64,000 nt of DNA from Zhengitettix transpicula (lineage: Eukaryota; Arthropoda; Insecta; Orthoptera; Tetrigidae), in contig CM073596.1 of NCBI GenBank assembly GCA_037074705.1, forward strand, positions 11,116,001 to 11,180,000. The letters are read 5' to 3'. Below, in pieces: positions 1-13,300 of the stretch (positions are counted from its first letter, which is position 1; every line of letters begins with the position of its first letter). The position numbers were made by a program, and so were the translations under genes. A model generated the notes under the pieces. That model was not told the origin of the DNA, did no database searches, and was given only the letters and a program-made list of their open reading frames with translations.

Positions 1-1105
1 AAGTTATTTTAGTGTCATCATATTTAATTGTTGGTGGTTGCCTTAGTTAATTACTGAAGTCACACTTGCTTAAAGAAATTTTGGTTATTTTGAAATTTTT
101 AATCACCTAGATTTAACATTCTTGACCCATTGGTATAGTAAAAAAATAAATTTATCATTTACAACTTTACTTTCATATCAATATTGTTTTACAAATCCAT
201 ATTTGTAAATAATGATCAGTAATTTCATTAGAATACTATTGTTTAATGTGACCTTAATCACATTTTCAGTGTAAACTCGTCATTTATAATGTTCATAAAT
301 GTATACACCATATTCAATTATACCAGTATGTATTCTTATCTATGTATGACAGTGTTCATAATATCAGCTCCATCTTTCTTCCCTCATAATATATCTATCC
401 TGCTGATAAAATGACTACAATATTGGTCGCTTAAGTTTCTGTAGGCCCTAGATCAGACTTCCTTTGCCTATTTTCTATCTTCTCTTCACGTGAATTCTTT
501 ACATTCATGGCTCTTTCATCATTTCCACAGTATCTCTGTTTACCTTATGCAAGTTTGTGATCCACATATGTGTGTCCTCTGCTTCTGAAGCTCTGAATAA
601 TAAATTGAGTTTTTTCACTAAGTCTGAACACAAATGTGCTTAATTAACCTTGGCTATTAATGCTTTATGAAGTGTCTTACTTTACACACACAGTAATCTA
701 CTCTTTCCTACATAGGTCATAATTGGTCATTCAATATTGAACTTTACCCCTGTTTTCCATTCCAAGTTGAGACAATTTGTCTTGCATGTTTCATATCTTT
801 ACATTTATATTTAATCTAAGTCCTCAACACTTCTAGACAATGTCACCCACATATTTTACATAATTAAAGTTTGTTATAATTATTCTTAATAAAAATAGTT
901 CTCTTTCTCATGACAGTTTCATGTTCTTTAAAAGTCTACAAATATGATTATTTGTTGAGGCATTTGATTTTCTCTCATTACTTTAATTCTAAATTATTCA
1001 TGTATTATTGTGGCAGAACAGAAGTATACGTAGAAGTTAATGGCCTTACTACTTGTAATCCATTTCTTTGCAGTTACATTTTTATAGGTTCTTTGAATTT
1101 TTATA
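1..1105. other. AT-rich 3' flank of gene 1
   Basis: No gene, repeat family or conserved signal recognised. Short open frames here have AT-rich composition unlike the exons. Confidence 0.5.
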
Positions 1106-1111
1106 TTTATT
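1106..1111 (-). promoter_or_regulatory. Possible polyadenylation signal of gene 1
   Basis: AATAAA on the minus strand, about 220 bp downstream of the predicted stop codon. It is the first such hexamer after the stop. Confidence 0.4.
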
Positions 1112-1328
1112 CATTGAAACTGAAAAGACATTAAAAAGTTGAATATGTTAACTGTTTCCAGGCTGTGATTGTTACCATATTTGAAAATCAAGTTCCTAAT
1201 CCTAAACGCTTACCCAAAACGACGTGACCAATGTAACAACAATATGAAGAACATGTTTTCTTTTGAGCGTACACTACCGAGTTCCAATCCAAACCTATCG
1301 AGGGATTTTAACTGCAGGGACAGATACT

Positions 1329-1392
1329 TCACCATCGTCTGGTGGTTTGTTCACATCTGGATGTGGGAAACTGATGAATATTCTCCACAAGT
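1329..1392 (-). CDS. Gene 1 exon 11 (C-terminal 20 residues and stop)
   Basis: Acceptor CACTTTAG at 1393-1400, in phase, giving [20 protein letters not shown] then TGA at 1329-1331. The polypyrimidine tract is weak, so another terminal exon outside the window remains possible. That matters because a KEN RNase domain would have to be encoded here. Confidence 0.55.
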
Positions 1393-4300
1393 CTAAAGTG
1401 TCAGGTTGATGCAGGCACTTCTACCTGAAGACGTCAGATATGGTAGGTCTGTCCTGAGGGTCGAACATGAGCATCCACTCGATGAGGTCGTTGAGCTCAC
1501 AGTTGCTGGTCTTGAGGAAAGTCTTTCCTTTGTTGACGTTGTCCAGAATCTGGGCTGCATCCGTACCAAAGGGATGGGCACCACCAGTAAAGATGAAGTG
1601 CAACAGCATGCCAGCCACTTGGATGTCCGTCCTCGACGAGCACAGCAGCTGGCAGCTGTTGCACTGATACGCCTGACAAGTCTCCCTCGCCCACCAGATC
1701 ACCGAAGAGCTCGGAGGCTGCTTCCCCTGGTACAGGAACTGGGGAGGGGAAGGAGTATTAGGACATGGAAGTTCAAGAAATGGCAATGAGGTCTGTATCA
1801 AAGCAGTTTTTTTTATTGAGTCAACCAGTACTGTTTGAAATGTTGTTTGGCCACAACCGTTTACCTCACACTTCTACTACTTATTCTCAGCCCACCTGTA
1901 TCACTTTATTACTTATTCACTTCATTTTGCAACCTTATCTACACGGTTCTGATATCTGATTTATGATCTCTAATATAGATTATGTGACACCAGTAAATAA
2001 CTGTTCTGATATGAGATACACCAATGCCAAGTAACTACTAATAAAAAAATAATAAGATACTCATGTGTGAAATATTGCAACATGCGATAGCTGAGATACT
2101 ATGAACTACATAAGCTAGGATTGTCAACGCAGGCTTCACGTACTGGCAACACACGTTGTCAAGGCCACAAAATACTCCTTACCCGACCTGTGGGAAGAAA
2201 GGGGGAAGGGGCGAAAGGGTTCACCTGATGCACGCCAAAGTCTGCGAGTTTGAGGACACCAGCTTCGTCTAGCAGCACGTTGGAAGGCTTGAGGTTTCCG
2301 TGGACGACGGGGCGCGAATGTAGAAAGTGTAGCCCCGCCAGCAACTGCCGAGAGAGTGCGTGCGCGCAGGCGTCCAAACGTCCCGCCATTTTGAGAGACA
2401 TGAGCAGCTCGCCGAGATTACACTCGCAGAGCGGCGTCGCCACTAGCAGCTCGGCGCCGAGACGGGAGTAGGCAGCGTAGGGCAACACGTGCGCGTGTCT
2501 CAGCGACGCCAGCGGCTGAAGCAGCGTAAACGCGGCGCAGGATAGACGCTTCACAGCCAGCGGAGACGTCCCTCGCAGACCGAGCTCCACGCCGTCGGCC
2601 AGACGGAAGCGCGGCCTCGTGACGCCGCCGCTCAGCTTTACTCCCGTCTCCGCCACGACGACGCTTTGCGATGACGGCAGTGACGCCAGCGCCGCAACTA
2701 ACGGCTTCCACCGGCTGGAAGTCCTGCGGATGTGCGGCCATTCAGAACTTTGATGTAAGTGGGTTGTTCAAAGAAAAAGTCCTTCGTAAGAAATGTTATA
2801 TTTTAGATGACGTACGGATCCGGGAGCGGCATGACCTGCGCTGGAAATCCGGGAGGTGGCGCTGGTCCTGGATGCTGTTGCTGCTGCTGGTGCTTGTTGT
2901 CGTCGCAGCCTTGGTTCCTAGACTGCACGACCATGACTCCGGGGGTCCGCTGTTGCTTCACCGTAGATGCCAACGCTACCACGTTCCCGCCGCTCTCTCC
3001 GATGGCGGTTGTCTTGACGTCGGCGTCTACGGGCCCTACGATCGAGGCAGAGGTTCCTGCGATGTACTCCGCGATACACTTGTCCAGATTAACCTTGGCG
3101 CCTTGGTGCTTGTTGGCGCGCTTTCCGGGCGACGGCAGCGCCCTCAGCTTCTTCTCGGTGGCGTCGTGGTAAGACAACAGCAGCACGTGAAGGTGGTTGG
3201 CGGCCATGCGACGAGCCTCGGTGTCCTGGCTGGCGCGCATGCGAGCTACGACGCTCCTCCACGACGCCGACAGCCGTCGCAGGTGTTCGCGCTCCAGACG
3301 AGGCAGCATCTCCTTCAGGTGTGGCAGGACGTCGCCACGGTGACCTGGGTAGCCCAGGCGCCGCTCACGCTCCCACTTTCGCTCGTACTGCCGTACCACG
3401 TCGCGGAACAGCGAATCCAGACGCTCAAGGTCCTCGTCGCACCCCGTCAGCGACACCGGCGTCGAGTGCAATTGTTCATCCTCCTCGGGACCAGCTTCAT
3501 CTGCGGGATTTTTGGCGTCGTCGTCCTTGGGGCGACTGTCCTTAAGTACGCGCTCGCTCACCCAGACCCTGTTGTGCGACGTCCACCGCGAGTCGCTGCT
3601 GCGGGAGCGGCGCTTGGAGTCGCCCGCGGCGTCAGCATCGGCGTCGCCCTGGCTGCTGGACGCCCGCACGGTGAGCGAGCGCGTCGCTTTGCGCCTTGGT
3701 GGCGGCTGCTGCTGCTGCGGCTGCGAAGGTGGCGGCGGTAGACTTGGGGGCGGCGATGGCGTCGCGGCGATGCGTTCACCCCTGTGCAGCGCCGCCCACA
3801 ACTCGCGGAAGAGGCCGACGCGCTTGTGCGCGAGGTCGGCGTGCGTCTCGTCGGCGTGGTGGCCGAAGCTCACGATACACATGGCGCCGAAACCCCCATA
3901 GAAAGGCTCCAGGTCCTTAACGTGCGTCTGCAGCCAATAGCGGGCCACACCGGGGGAAGGACACGCCAGCAGGAGCGGCAGCAGCGCCGCCAACAACAAC
4001 CATTTGTGTTCCTGAGAGGCGCCATGTCTGTTGAGAATAGAGGTTGTGACAGTGTGGGTCTTGTCAGGCTGCAGATGACGACGTTACGGTTTGGAATTAA
4101 ATCACAGAAATCGCCTCCTTGCAACTGAAAATGTCTCGTTTACAGTCATCTGTCAATCATGATGAATCAATTGGTGGCATAAACATCACCACAATTTCCA
4201 TAGATCAATTTTTCTGGTATAATTCCTTATTCTTATGAAGCTCGTTTCACTCAATTATAACTGGTTAAATTGGCCTTTACTTGGAGTTAATGTGAAGCTA

Positions 4301-7300
4301 CTCACTGCTTGAGGACGTCCAGACAGATGGTGGCGCCGCCCTGGCGCACGAAGAGTGTCATGAGTTCGTCCTCGGAGATGTTGCTGTGTCCGTAGCAGCA
4401 CTCACAGTAGCGCAAGAGGTCGCCCATCACCAGCAGAAGTGCCGAGGCGTAGTCGACGTCCATTAAGTTCCTGCTGGTCGCCTACAACGTAATTCCACCT
4501 CAACGTCTACGGGGTGCTCACTCGCTGACCAACCGTAACCTTCCACCTCGTCTTACCTCGGCAAGCCTGGCAAACACCTGCAGTCCTAGGAGGATGGACA
4601 GACCCTGCTGAGTGTGTCTCACTGAGTAGCTGAGGACGCTGAGGAAGACGCTCCTGCAGGCTTCGGCCACCGACGGCGACGGCTGGCAGAGTAGATCCAG
4701 GCGACGCTGAATTACCCATAGGGTCAGTTAGTTACAGTCCCAAATCAAAAGGGTAAAGGTAATAAAGCTGTCTTCACCTTGAGATAACGATCGACGGACG
4801 TGCTCTGCAGAAGCCCGTCCACGGTCGCGTTGGGCAGAGTTAGCCGCTTCTGCATCACGAAGGCGATGGCGTAGCAGAGGGCCGTGCAGTTCCTCTGCAG
4901 AGGAAATTAAAAATCCCGTCGGTTAGAGAAACACACAGCCGCCATGTCATAAATTGTGCTCCAAAGCAAAGGGCAACGTCTGTGTTCTGTTTGCCGTTGA
5001 CAGCAAACCCAAACAACCAGAACAGCACTTTTCCATGGAGTAAGGGTATATTATACATGCGTTCTAAGTTGTTTGCTTTTAATTTTATTTTAGTAATCCT
5101 GAAGAAATTATTAGATACACTGATGATCTCAAAAGTGATACGAGTTTCCTGTCGAATTACCAGTTGTAGGGTTTCACTCATGGCAGCAACTGCACAACGT
5201 TCCACCATCACCACCAATCACACCTGAGTTATACGTCAACGGTCGAACTCCGTAAACTGTTTATTCAACACTAAAAGCACATACACAACGACATTCATGA
5301 AGAAGGTGTTATAAATTCCCGTAATCCCAGAGTAACAATTTACATCCCAGAACCTCCTCCCACATCCCCACTCCGTCATCAGTCGTGACTTGAAATGAAA
5401 CAGTCAATGTTGTACCTTAAAGAAGATGTAATAGAAACATAGGAAAATTTAATGAAAACCGTGCTGCCATTAATCCATTTAGACACGTCAGCGTTTTTAA
5501 TTATACAGAAATATATACATAATTTTAGACACGTGCCCGGCGGTGCTCGGAGAAGGAACTGATTCGACACTAACGTGTAATTGGCAAACATTTCATTTAA
5601 CCAGCATAAATATCGTCAGTGTTTCGAGCATGTACCCATTTACGTTCCCCTCACTGACCTCACCCCTCAGCAGCTAGCTTCAAATAAACCAGGATGATAA
5701 CTGACTGTACTTCTATATCCCTGGATTTGGCACCAATCTCGACTGTTTCGCGTTATTTTTACGTAACGCTCATCCATCCCATTCCTTGGTGGTGCTGTAT
5801 TCCCATGCCGTAAGGGGTTGAAATTATACATTAAAAACATGTGGAGAGAAACTATTAATATCATTGATCCCGAAGACTAACTATTCGACACTAAAAACGG
5901 CCGTGTTTTTAAATTTCATCCCCATTCACCCTTTGGAAGTTTCCTAACGCTTCGAAAAGCCTTTGCGGGCGTGAGAGCTCATCAAAGTTTCATCGCAAAC
6001 GGATGAATGGTTTAGGACACACAGACAGGCATTCATTTTTATATGTATAACACTAGCTTTGCCCGGGTATTTATTTAAATTAACCCGGAGTAGGAATTGA
6101 TTCGGCACTAACCTCTTGGTATACATTTCATTTAAAAAGCATCAATATCGCCAGTGTTATAAAATTTACCTATTTACGGTCCCCACCCCGACCTAAGCCC
6201 TAATTAATAAAGTCTAAAACTACTTCTGGAACCTTAAAGGAGTAAAGAAATACAACCTTTAACAAAATAGAGACCAAAATATAGCTCGTACCTTAAGAAA
6301 AAAAAATTAGCTGGTACTTTACGACGTTCAAAACTACTCCAGGTAACCTTTTCTCAACCGCCTCCACTTCCACGAAGATGAATACAAAATTTCCTCAACC
6401 GCCATGATTAATTCGAGTATTAAACTCAGCGACTCCTATAACCCCGGAATCCACACTAATATCGGTCTTTTTTTCCTTATTTTTTATGTAAACCCCTTAC
6501 ATCTTCACCCGCACCATAGTAATGTTTCCCTCCCTTGCCGTTTGGAGTTGCAATTAGACACATAAACCTTCTAGAATGACACTGACAAATTAAGAGATCC
6601 CGGAAACATTTTATTTGACGCTAATAATGTCCGTTTAGGAAGGTTGATACATTCCACCGCCTCTCCTAGAGGCGGTAGGCGTATCTTAACCCCTCAGTGT
6701 TTGTTCCTGGATCGTATGTAACACGTGTATAAAATTTGATGGAAATTGATCTACGAATTTAAGATTATATTGTTATCTGGTTCAAGCGAGTGTTTTCTGC
6801 TTTTATAGTTTAGCTCAGCATTGAATAAACAGTGTGACGTGGCTCCGCCATTGATGCAACATGCTGTGACGTCACCGGGACTCTGAATTTCCTCTACACC
6901 TCCAACACTTGACTCGTCGTACCTCGACGACAAAGTGGAAACACAAATACAGTAATTGATTGTACAACGAAGGGCTTCCCCGTGAGAGAAAAAATGGATG
7001 ATAGGAATTTTTGTCAAGTTTATTTCCTTTCAGACGTATAATAATTAGGCTTCGATTTATGTAGACAAACGCTGGGAAAACCTTGATACTCCGATATTGA
7101 AGAACTTTTAACAATTATCGTTAAGGTGTCAATCAATTATTGGCTGAGTAATATTAGGCTCGTGAATGAACAGCGCTGTGATCAGTAGTAAATCATCCTT
7201 TCTGACCTCGTCCTCTAGGGCAGAGTCGGCGCCCGCCTGCAACAGCTTCCTGGCGACGGTGCTGTGGTTTCTGGACGCCGCCATCATGAGCGGCGTGACG

Positions 7301-10300
7301 CGGCGTCGCGTCGCACAGTCCACGTGGACGCCCTGCGCCAACAGCCACGACATCCAGGTCGGCCACTGGTTCTTGGTGGCGTAGTGAAGCATCGTGTAAC
7401 CCGCCTGTGAACGCCGTCACAATCACGTCAACGAGTTCGCGTCCACAGAACGGGGGATATTCGCAAATAGTCACCTGGTTGGAGTGGTTGAGGTCGAAGA
7501 CGTGATTCTCCCGTAGCGTCCTCCAGAGCGTCATGAAGGCCCCTTCGTCCCAGGCTGCCGTCTGCAGCGCCAGCAGCGCGGCGTGGTCGCCGTTGGCGTC
7601 CTCCAGAGTGGGGTTGGCGCCGCGACGCACCAGCACCTCCACCATCTCCGTCTGGTGGTGACGGACGGCCCAGTGCAGAGGCGTCTGTCTCTCCTGCGGG
7701 GAAAAGTACTTTCAGCACATAGCATCTGGAAGGGAAGGACGGGATAGACGGAAGCACACTCACGGGTCCGAGGCAGTCAACCGCGTAGTTCTCCTTTATC
7801 AGCTTCTTTACCGTTTCGAATTTTCCCAGGACGACCGCCGCGAAAAGAAGTGGAATATCGTTCTAGAACATTATATAAATTAGTATAACTGTAGATTACA
7901 TTTTTAGCTCCTCTTTTTTGGTCTCCGTGTCTCCGCTGAATATGAATATGTAATATATTATATATAATATGTAATATATATAATATATTATACATAATAT
8001 TTAATAATATATAATATATGTAATATATAATATTACATATTGTAATGCCAGTTAAACAGGCAATTAATTGTTTTAATATAATTAAATTGTTAGCGGTACG
8101 AATGCGTAAAGGCGACAATGAAGGCGGGTTTTTTCTTTGTTCGACAATGGAGACCGCGCGCGCTTGAACTCTGTATGCGCTGAGAGAGCCAGTTTTTTTT
8201 TTGTTTTTTTTTTTAGGTAACAGGCTACGTGAGAGTAATTCACATGGTGGCAACTCCCCTTTAATAGCATAGGAAGGGATTTGAAAGGTGGATGCGGAAG
8301 GGTAGTAGAAGGAGCCAAGGGTTAACTAAGACCCGCGGGCTATAGTTTAAGGATCTTACCCGTCATTCGCCTAAAAGTAATGCATGACAAACCCTAGAAA
8401 AACCTGCATCAGGTAGGTCGGGCATTGGGTACTTGTTCCACGCCTTTCTGATAGCGGTAGAGGAGTTTGCTGTGGGGACGCAGCATTCCCTTCTTCGTGC
8501 CTCGACCAGTTTAGGAGGCAGCTGGCGGACTGTTCCAATGGGAACAGCGAACAACTCTTACCGTATGCCCAAGGTCTGTGACCCCGGAACATACACCTCT
8601 CAGAACAGGCCGAGGTGCCTCGGCATGTGGGAACCTTAGTTCAAAAAACCAGAGAGATGTGAGAGCCAGTCTGGAATCGGCGATGATATGAGAAGGAGGC
8701 TAAAATCTGAGTACGAGAGATATAATACAGATCAGTTCTCTTAAAGCATCAAACAGTAAAGTATGCAAATATAAATTGCAAATCGCGAGTTCCTGTTTGG
8801 AAGCAAGCAAATAGTTGTACGGATAGATTTTCATAACAATTTGCAAACGTGGGAAGCAAAAGGTTGCTTCACGCTGATGGAACAACTTTCGCATTGAGGA
8901 ATCCGGCATCCGCTAGCTGACCAGAAAGGGGAGGCTCATCCGAGGTTCCAGATAGCTGAGGACGAGAAATTCAAGCGTGTGTTTTAAAATTGCAATGAAG
9001 TAGAGTCAGTGTAAAGAAATGGCTTGTTAGAGTGGTAGTGTTCAAGATACAAGAGAGAGACGGTCCGTGAGTAACCATAACTTTGATATAAATTTGTAAA
9101 CGAAAATTAAAAGGGTAGAGTCAGATTTCGTTCAGTTTTCTTTTCACTCATTTTCATATTGTTTTAGGTTAACTTTTTATATTTTGGATTGCTAATTGTC
9201 AGTTTATACATTGTTTTTGTTCCAATTATCAAACCCAGTAGTGACCCTGAGATATAGAGATCCGACGTATTTGATTGTAATGATATAAGAACTGTATGTT
9301 CGTAGATTCCACGAATTAATAAGTGAAAATTAAAGTATTTTTTTTTAAATGGATGAAATAGGTTTTGTAAATTGTAAAATTTATCAACAATAATAAATTC
9401 CTTTTAAGCTTAATGACTGTTGTTAATTATTCCTATAATTTAATTAAATCCTGTTGATTATTACAATATATATTGTAATAATTAAAGGACAATTAATATT
9501 AATAATTATAAACTGTTGAACTGGAATGGCGCGCGGAGACAGAGGTAGAAGTCGTGTGTAGGTGAATTAGACAGTCGGCAATCAGGAGCGTTAGCATGTG
9601 GTCGTGTCAGAAAGAGTCGAGACGATTTAAAATATTAAAAAGTAAAGTTAAGTAGAAGGAGCCAGCAATAAGAAACGACAAGCAAGCGGTCGTAACCTAA
9701 ATAAACGAGACATTTTTGAAAAAAGTTGGACGGCATTCACGCAGATGGTGACTCAGAAAGATTTACGAGTGTTCTAGGTTTCGCAAACAGTACTAAAGGT
9801 CTACGAGGAGGAATTTCTGTATCAGAGAGAAATTGGAGTAATTGGTTCGTCTACGAGGTGCCGCCAATATTGTAAACCAAAAGTGAAGTGTAAATTAAAT
9901 GTAAGAATGGCCTGGTTTATTAGTTTTTAAACTGAGAGTGTGTGACGATTAAAGGATTCAATTGCCCAGGTACCAAGGAAAACTGGGAGTTATAAATCAT
10001 TTAAATTATTTTGTAAAAGTTAGATTAAAGATAAAATCGTCAGATTTCGATTTTGTTGTTGTTGAATTTGTAAATATTAATTGGTAATTTGATTTTTTGA
10101 AAAGAGAGTTAAATATTCTTCATTTAAAGGCCCAGAAAATGACCCTGAGGTCAAGAGTAAAATTTGTTTGTTTGTATGAAATAAATGTAAAAGGTCGCCG
10201 AGTAATTATTTTTGTTACTTGAATTATTTTAATATAATAAATTAATGAGTTTGTGTAATTGAATAAAATTTTATTATTATCCTTTCACGTAAAATTAAAG

Positions 10301-13300
10301 TAAAGCAATCAACGCGGGATAACTTTAATATAATCTCATTTTAAATTGTTTTTTATTCTATTTGCTACATTTTTGGCTTCACCAATGTGTGGCTAAGCAT
10401 TTAATTAATTGTTTTAAATTGTAAGAATTACATTTTGGGCACATCAACGTGTTGCCATTTTAATTTTGTTTAAATAATTGTGTATCACCTGATTATTACA
10501 TTTTGGCGACCTCAACGTGAGGCACTGTTTATTAACTGACGTTTATAAGTTAATTATTACAATATATAACATATAATATACATTATATAATATAATTATA
10601 ATTTTATATAACATATAATATAATTATATTATATATATAATTTACTAAAGTGTTTGGAAAGTGATAAGAGAGTAGAATTAGTGCAATGGCCTGCCACTGA
10701 AATAATGTTCTAGATAAAAAAAAAGCAAATCACGTGTGCACAATCCTGAGTAGCCCAAACTAAATGGTTTGTAATTAAAACAAAATTTCAACCTTATAAG
10801 TAAATATCATTTACCGTCAGATTTCGATAACCTCACTAGAATTATGTAACTTGTCAGATTTCGATAACCTTACTAAAATTATATAACTTTTCAGATAAGT
10901 AATAGTTTTTATTGGTTTTTGTTAATAAAAATTCTTTTTTTTCTATTATTTAATTAGGGCTTGACGATAAGCGGCCCTGAAATTGAGATTTTTCTCATAA
11001 AAGCTGAGGCTATAATAATACAATGTAAAATCAACGAAGACTAAATTTGTAAAATAAATAATTATTTTGTGATCCTTTTAAAAAATTTATGGTTTAATTT
11101 CGATTTCCTTTCTTTATTATTTCAATCCTTTTAATACCACATTATTTGTTTGTCTCTAACGTGCTGGTATTTTGTTTATATAAATTTTAGATTATTTCAA
11201 TAGTTGGCCTTTCAACGTGCAACTTGACTCTTTTGTTTACTACAATACATATAATCTTCAAAATTGTACAATTAGAAAATTTATTTCGTAAGATAATGGT
11301 CATGTAGGTGAAAGAATGTATCGACAGTCGGCGTGTGGCGTGAGAAAGTGGATTTAGAGCATTTTTGTTATATAATGGTCGTAAGAATTCATTGACCTCT
11401 ATAACCCGGGATTTGACGCCAATATCGGTTGTTTCGCGGCGTTATTTTTATGTAACTCCCCCTTCACCACCCCCTTCCTTATTGGTGCTTTAAGGGGTTT
11501 AAATTATACACTAAAAACATCTGGATAGGAACTGTTAACCACATAGACCCCTGAAATGTAATTAATCGACGCTAATATCGTTCGTTTTCGAATGTTTTTA
11601 AATTTCACCCCCGTTTATCCCTTGGGGGTTTCCTAACGCTTAGAAAACGCGACAGAAACCTTCACGGGGGTGCCCACAACAACTCACCAACGTTTCGTCG
11701 AAATCGGAATGGTTTAGGAGCGCACAGGGGACACACACACGCAGACAGACATTAATTTTTATATATAGAGAGATTAACGTACAGTTTTCACCGAATAAAA
11801 ACTGATCCAAATTAAATTTTTCCTCATGTTTCTGAATTTTTATTTTTTTGGGCAGTGAATAGACGTTTTCTATAATGAAAATAACTATTCTTTTGTTTAG
11901 GTTCTTAAAGAATTTATATAAATTATATTTATACTTATAATTTATATTTACATTTATATGATCAACTTAAGTTGTGCCTGTTAATTGGCCACTGCTTTAT
12001 CTCATTTAACACGGACGTTTTTATATTTTCAAACTAGCTGGGTGCCCGGCGTTGCCCGAGATGTCATTTATCTATAACCCCCCATATAACTCCAATTTCG
12101 GCTGCTTTTGCGCAATTTTTATGTAACGCTACTCGAACCCTAATCATTATAATTAACTCTGAAAAATATTTCTTCAACTCAAATATCTGCCGTGTTTGCA
12201 TGTTCCAAAATTTGCACCCCGCTACCCCTGCATCTGAGGGGTAAATGCCAATTTGAATGTCGTAACTAAACACAGTGACTTCCATAACCTTTGATTTGAC
12301 TCCAATCTCGGTTGTATTCGCGTTATTTTACTGTAAAGCATCTCCACCCCAAACCCGAAGGGTGTCCTTTTCACAGGGCGTAGGGGATGAAAATTGTGTT
12401 CAGATAACATTGGTAGAAACACTATCAATATCTTTGACCTCTAAAATTATTTATCCGACTCAAATATCGGCTGTTTTAGTATGTTTAAATATTTCCACCC
12501 CCGCTTCTGGGGGTGGAAGACGCGTCTCACCCCGACAATGTTTGTTTCCTGGTCACAAAGAACACGTATACGAAATTTGGTGAAAATTGCTCGACTGGTG
12601 TAGATTTGTATTTTATTTAGAAAACGTTTGTATGGGAAATAGAAAAGGGCTGTTTTTAGGGTTTTCCCGGAAATTATTCGATTTTTTCTTGCCTTTTAAA
12701 CCTTCCCTAGACATTCACGAACATTTCAAGACTAAGATAAGATAAATCCGTTCAGCCGTTCTCGAGTTTTAGTGAGACTAACGAACAGCAATTCATTTTT
12801 ATATATATTATATTATATTATATTTATATATATTATATTTATATATATTATATTATATTATTCTGACTCTTATCACGCGATTTATTTATTTCTTCGAAAC
12901 TTGCTGTCGAACAAATGCCAATTTCACATTAAAATAAACGAAACAAGCCCGCCAGACGTGATCGGACACCAAACGAAGACGACCGCAGAGTGATATAAGT
13001 TGTTGTTGATTGTGTTCGATATGTCGTGGGAACGACGAGACATTACTCAGGGTGCGATTTGTAACGAGTTCCGGGGTAATGGTATCCGAAAATCTTCCTA
13101 CCGCACTTCGTGATTTACGGTCCTGTTTTACTTCTGTAATAGCGTTTCATATTTCCAGCTAAAACGTTCATTAATCCCGACTTCCCTAACCACCCCCTCT
13201 CATCCATTCTCTCTTCTGATTCAACACACATTATTTGCTTTTTTTGTTAAAAAAAATTAAAACTGCCAACGTTTATTACTCTTTAATTAAACCGAATCAT

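Noticed and set aside
1421..1801. Longer N-terminal reading of exon 10 through 1673-1801
   Set aside because: The extension crosses the CTTGTCAG acceptor and has no kinase similarity; composition drops to intron level.
3870..4128. Open frames on both strands over the start of exon 8
   Set aside because: They are shadow frames of the GC-rich exon; only one frame joins exon 7 in phase.
8363..8639. Conserved open frames in the A-tailed repeats (e.g. 8433-8639, 30194-30400, 45753-45959)
   Set aside because: Similar short peptides recur because the repeat is conserved; the frames lie antisense to the A-tail polarity and lack domains.
10504..10530. TTTTGGCGACC-type primer-binding site marking a full LTR retrotransposon
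   Set aside because: The string is repeated three times and lies inside the element whose end is better set at 10561; no gag/pol follows.
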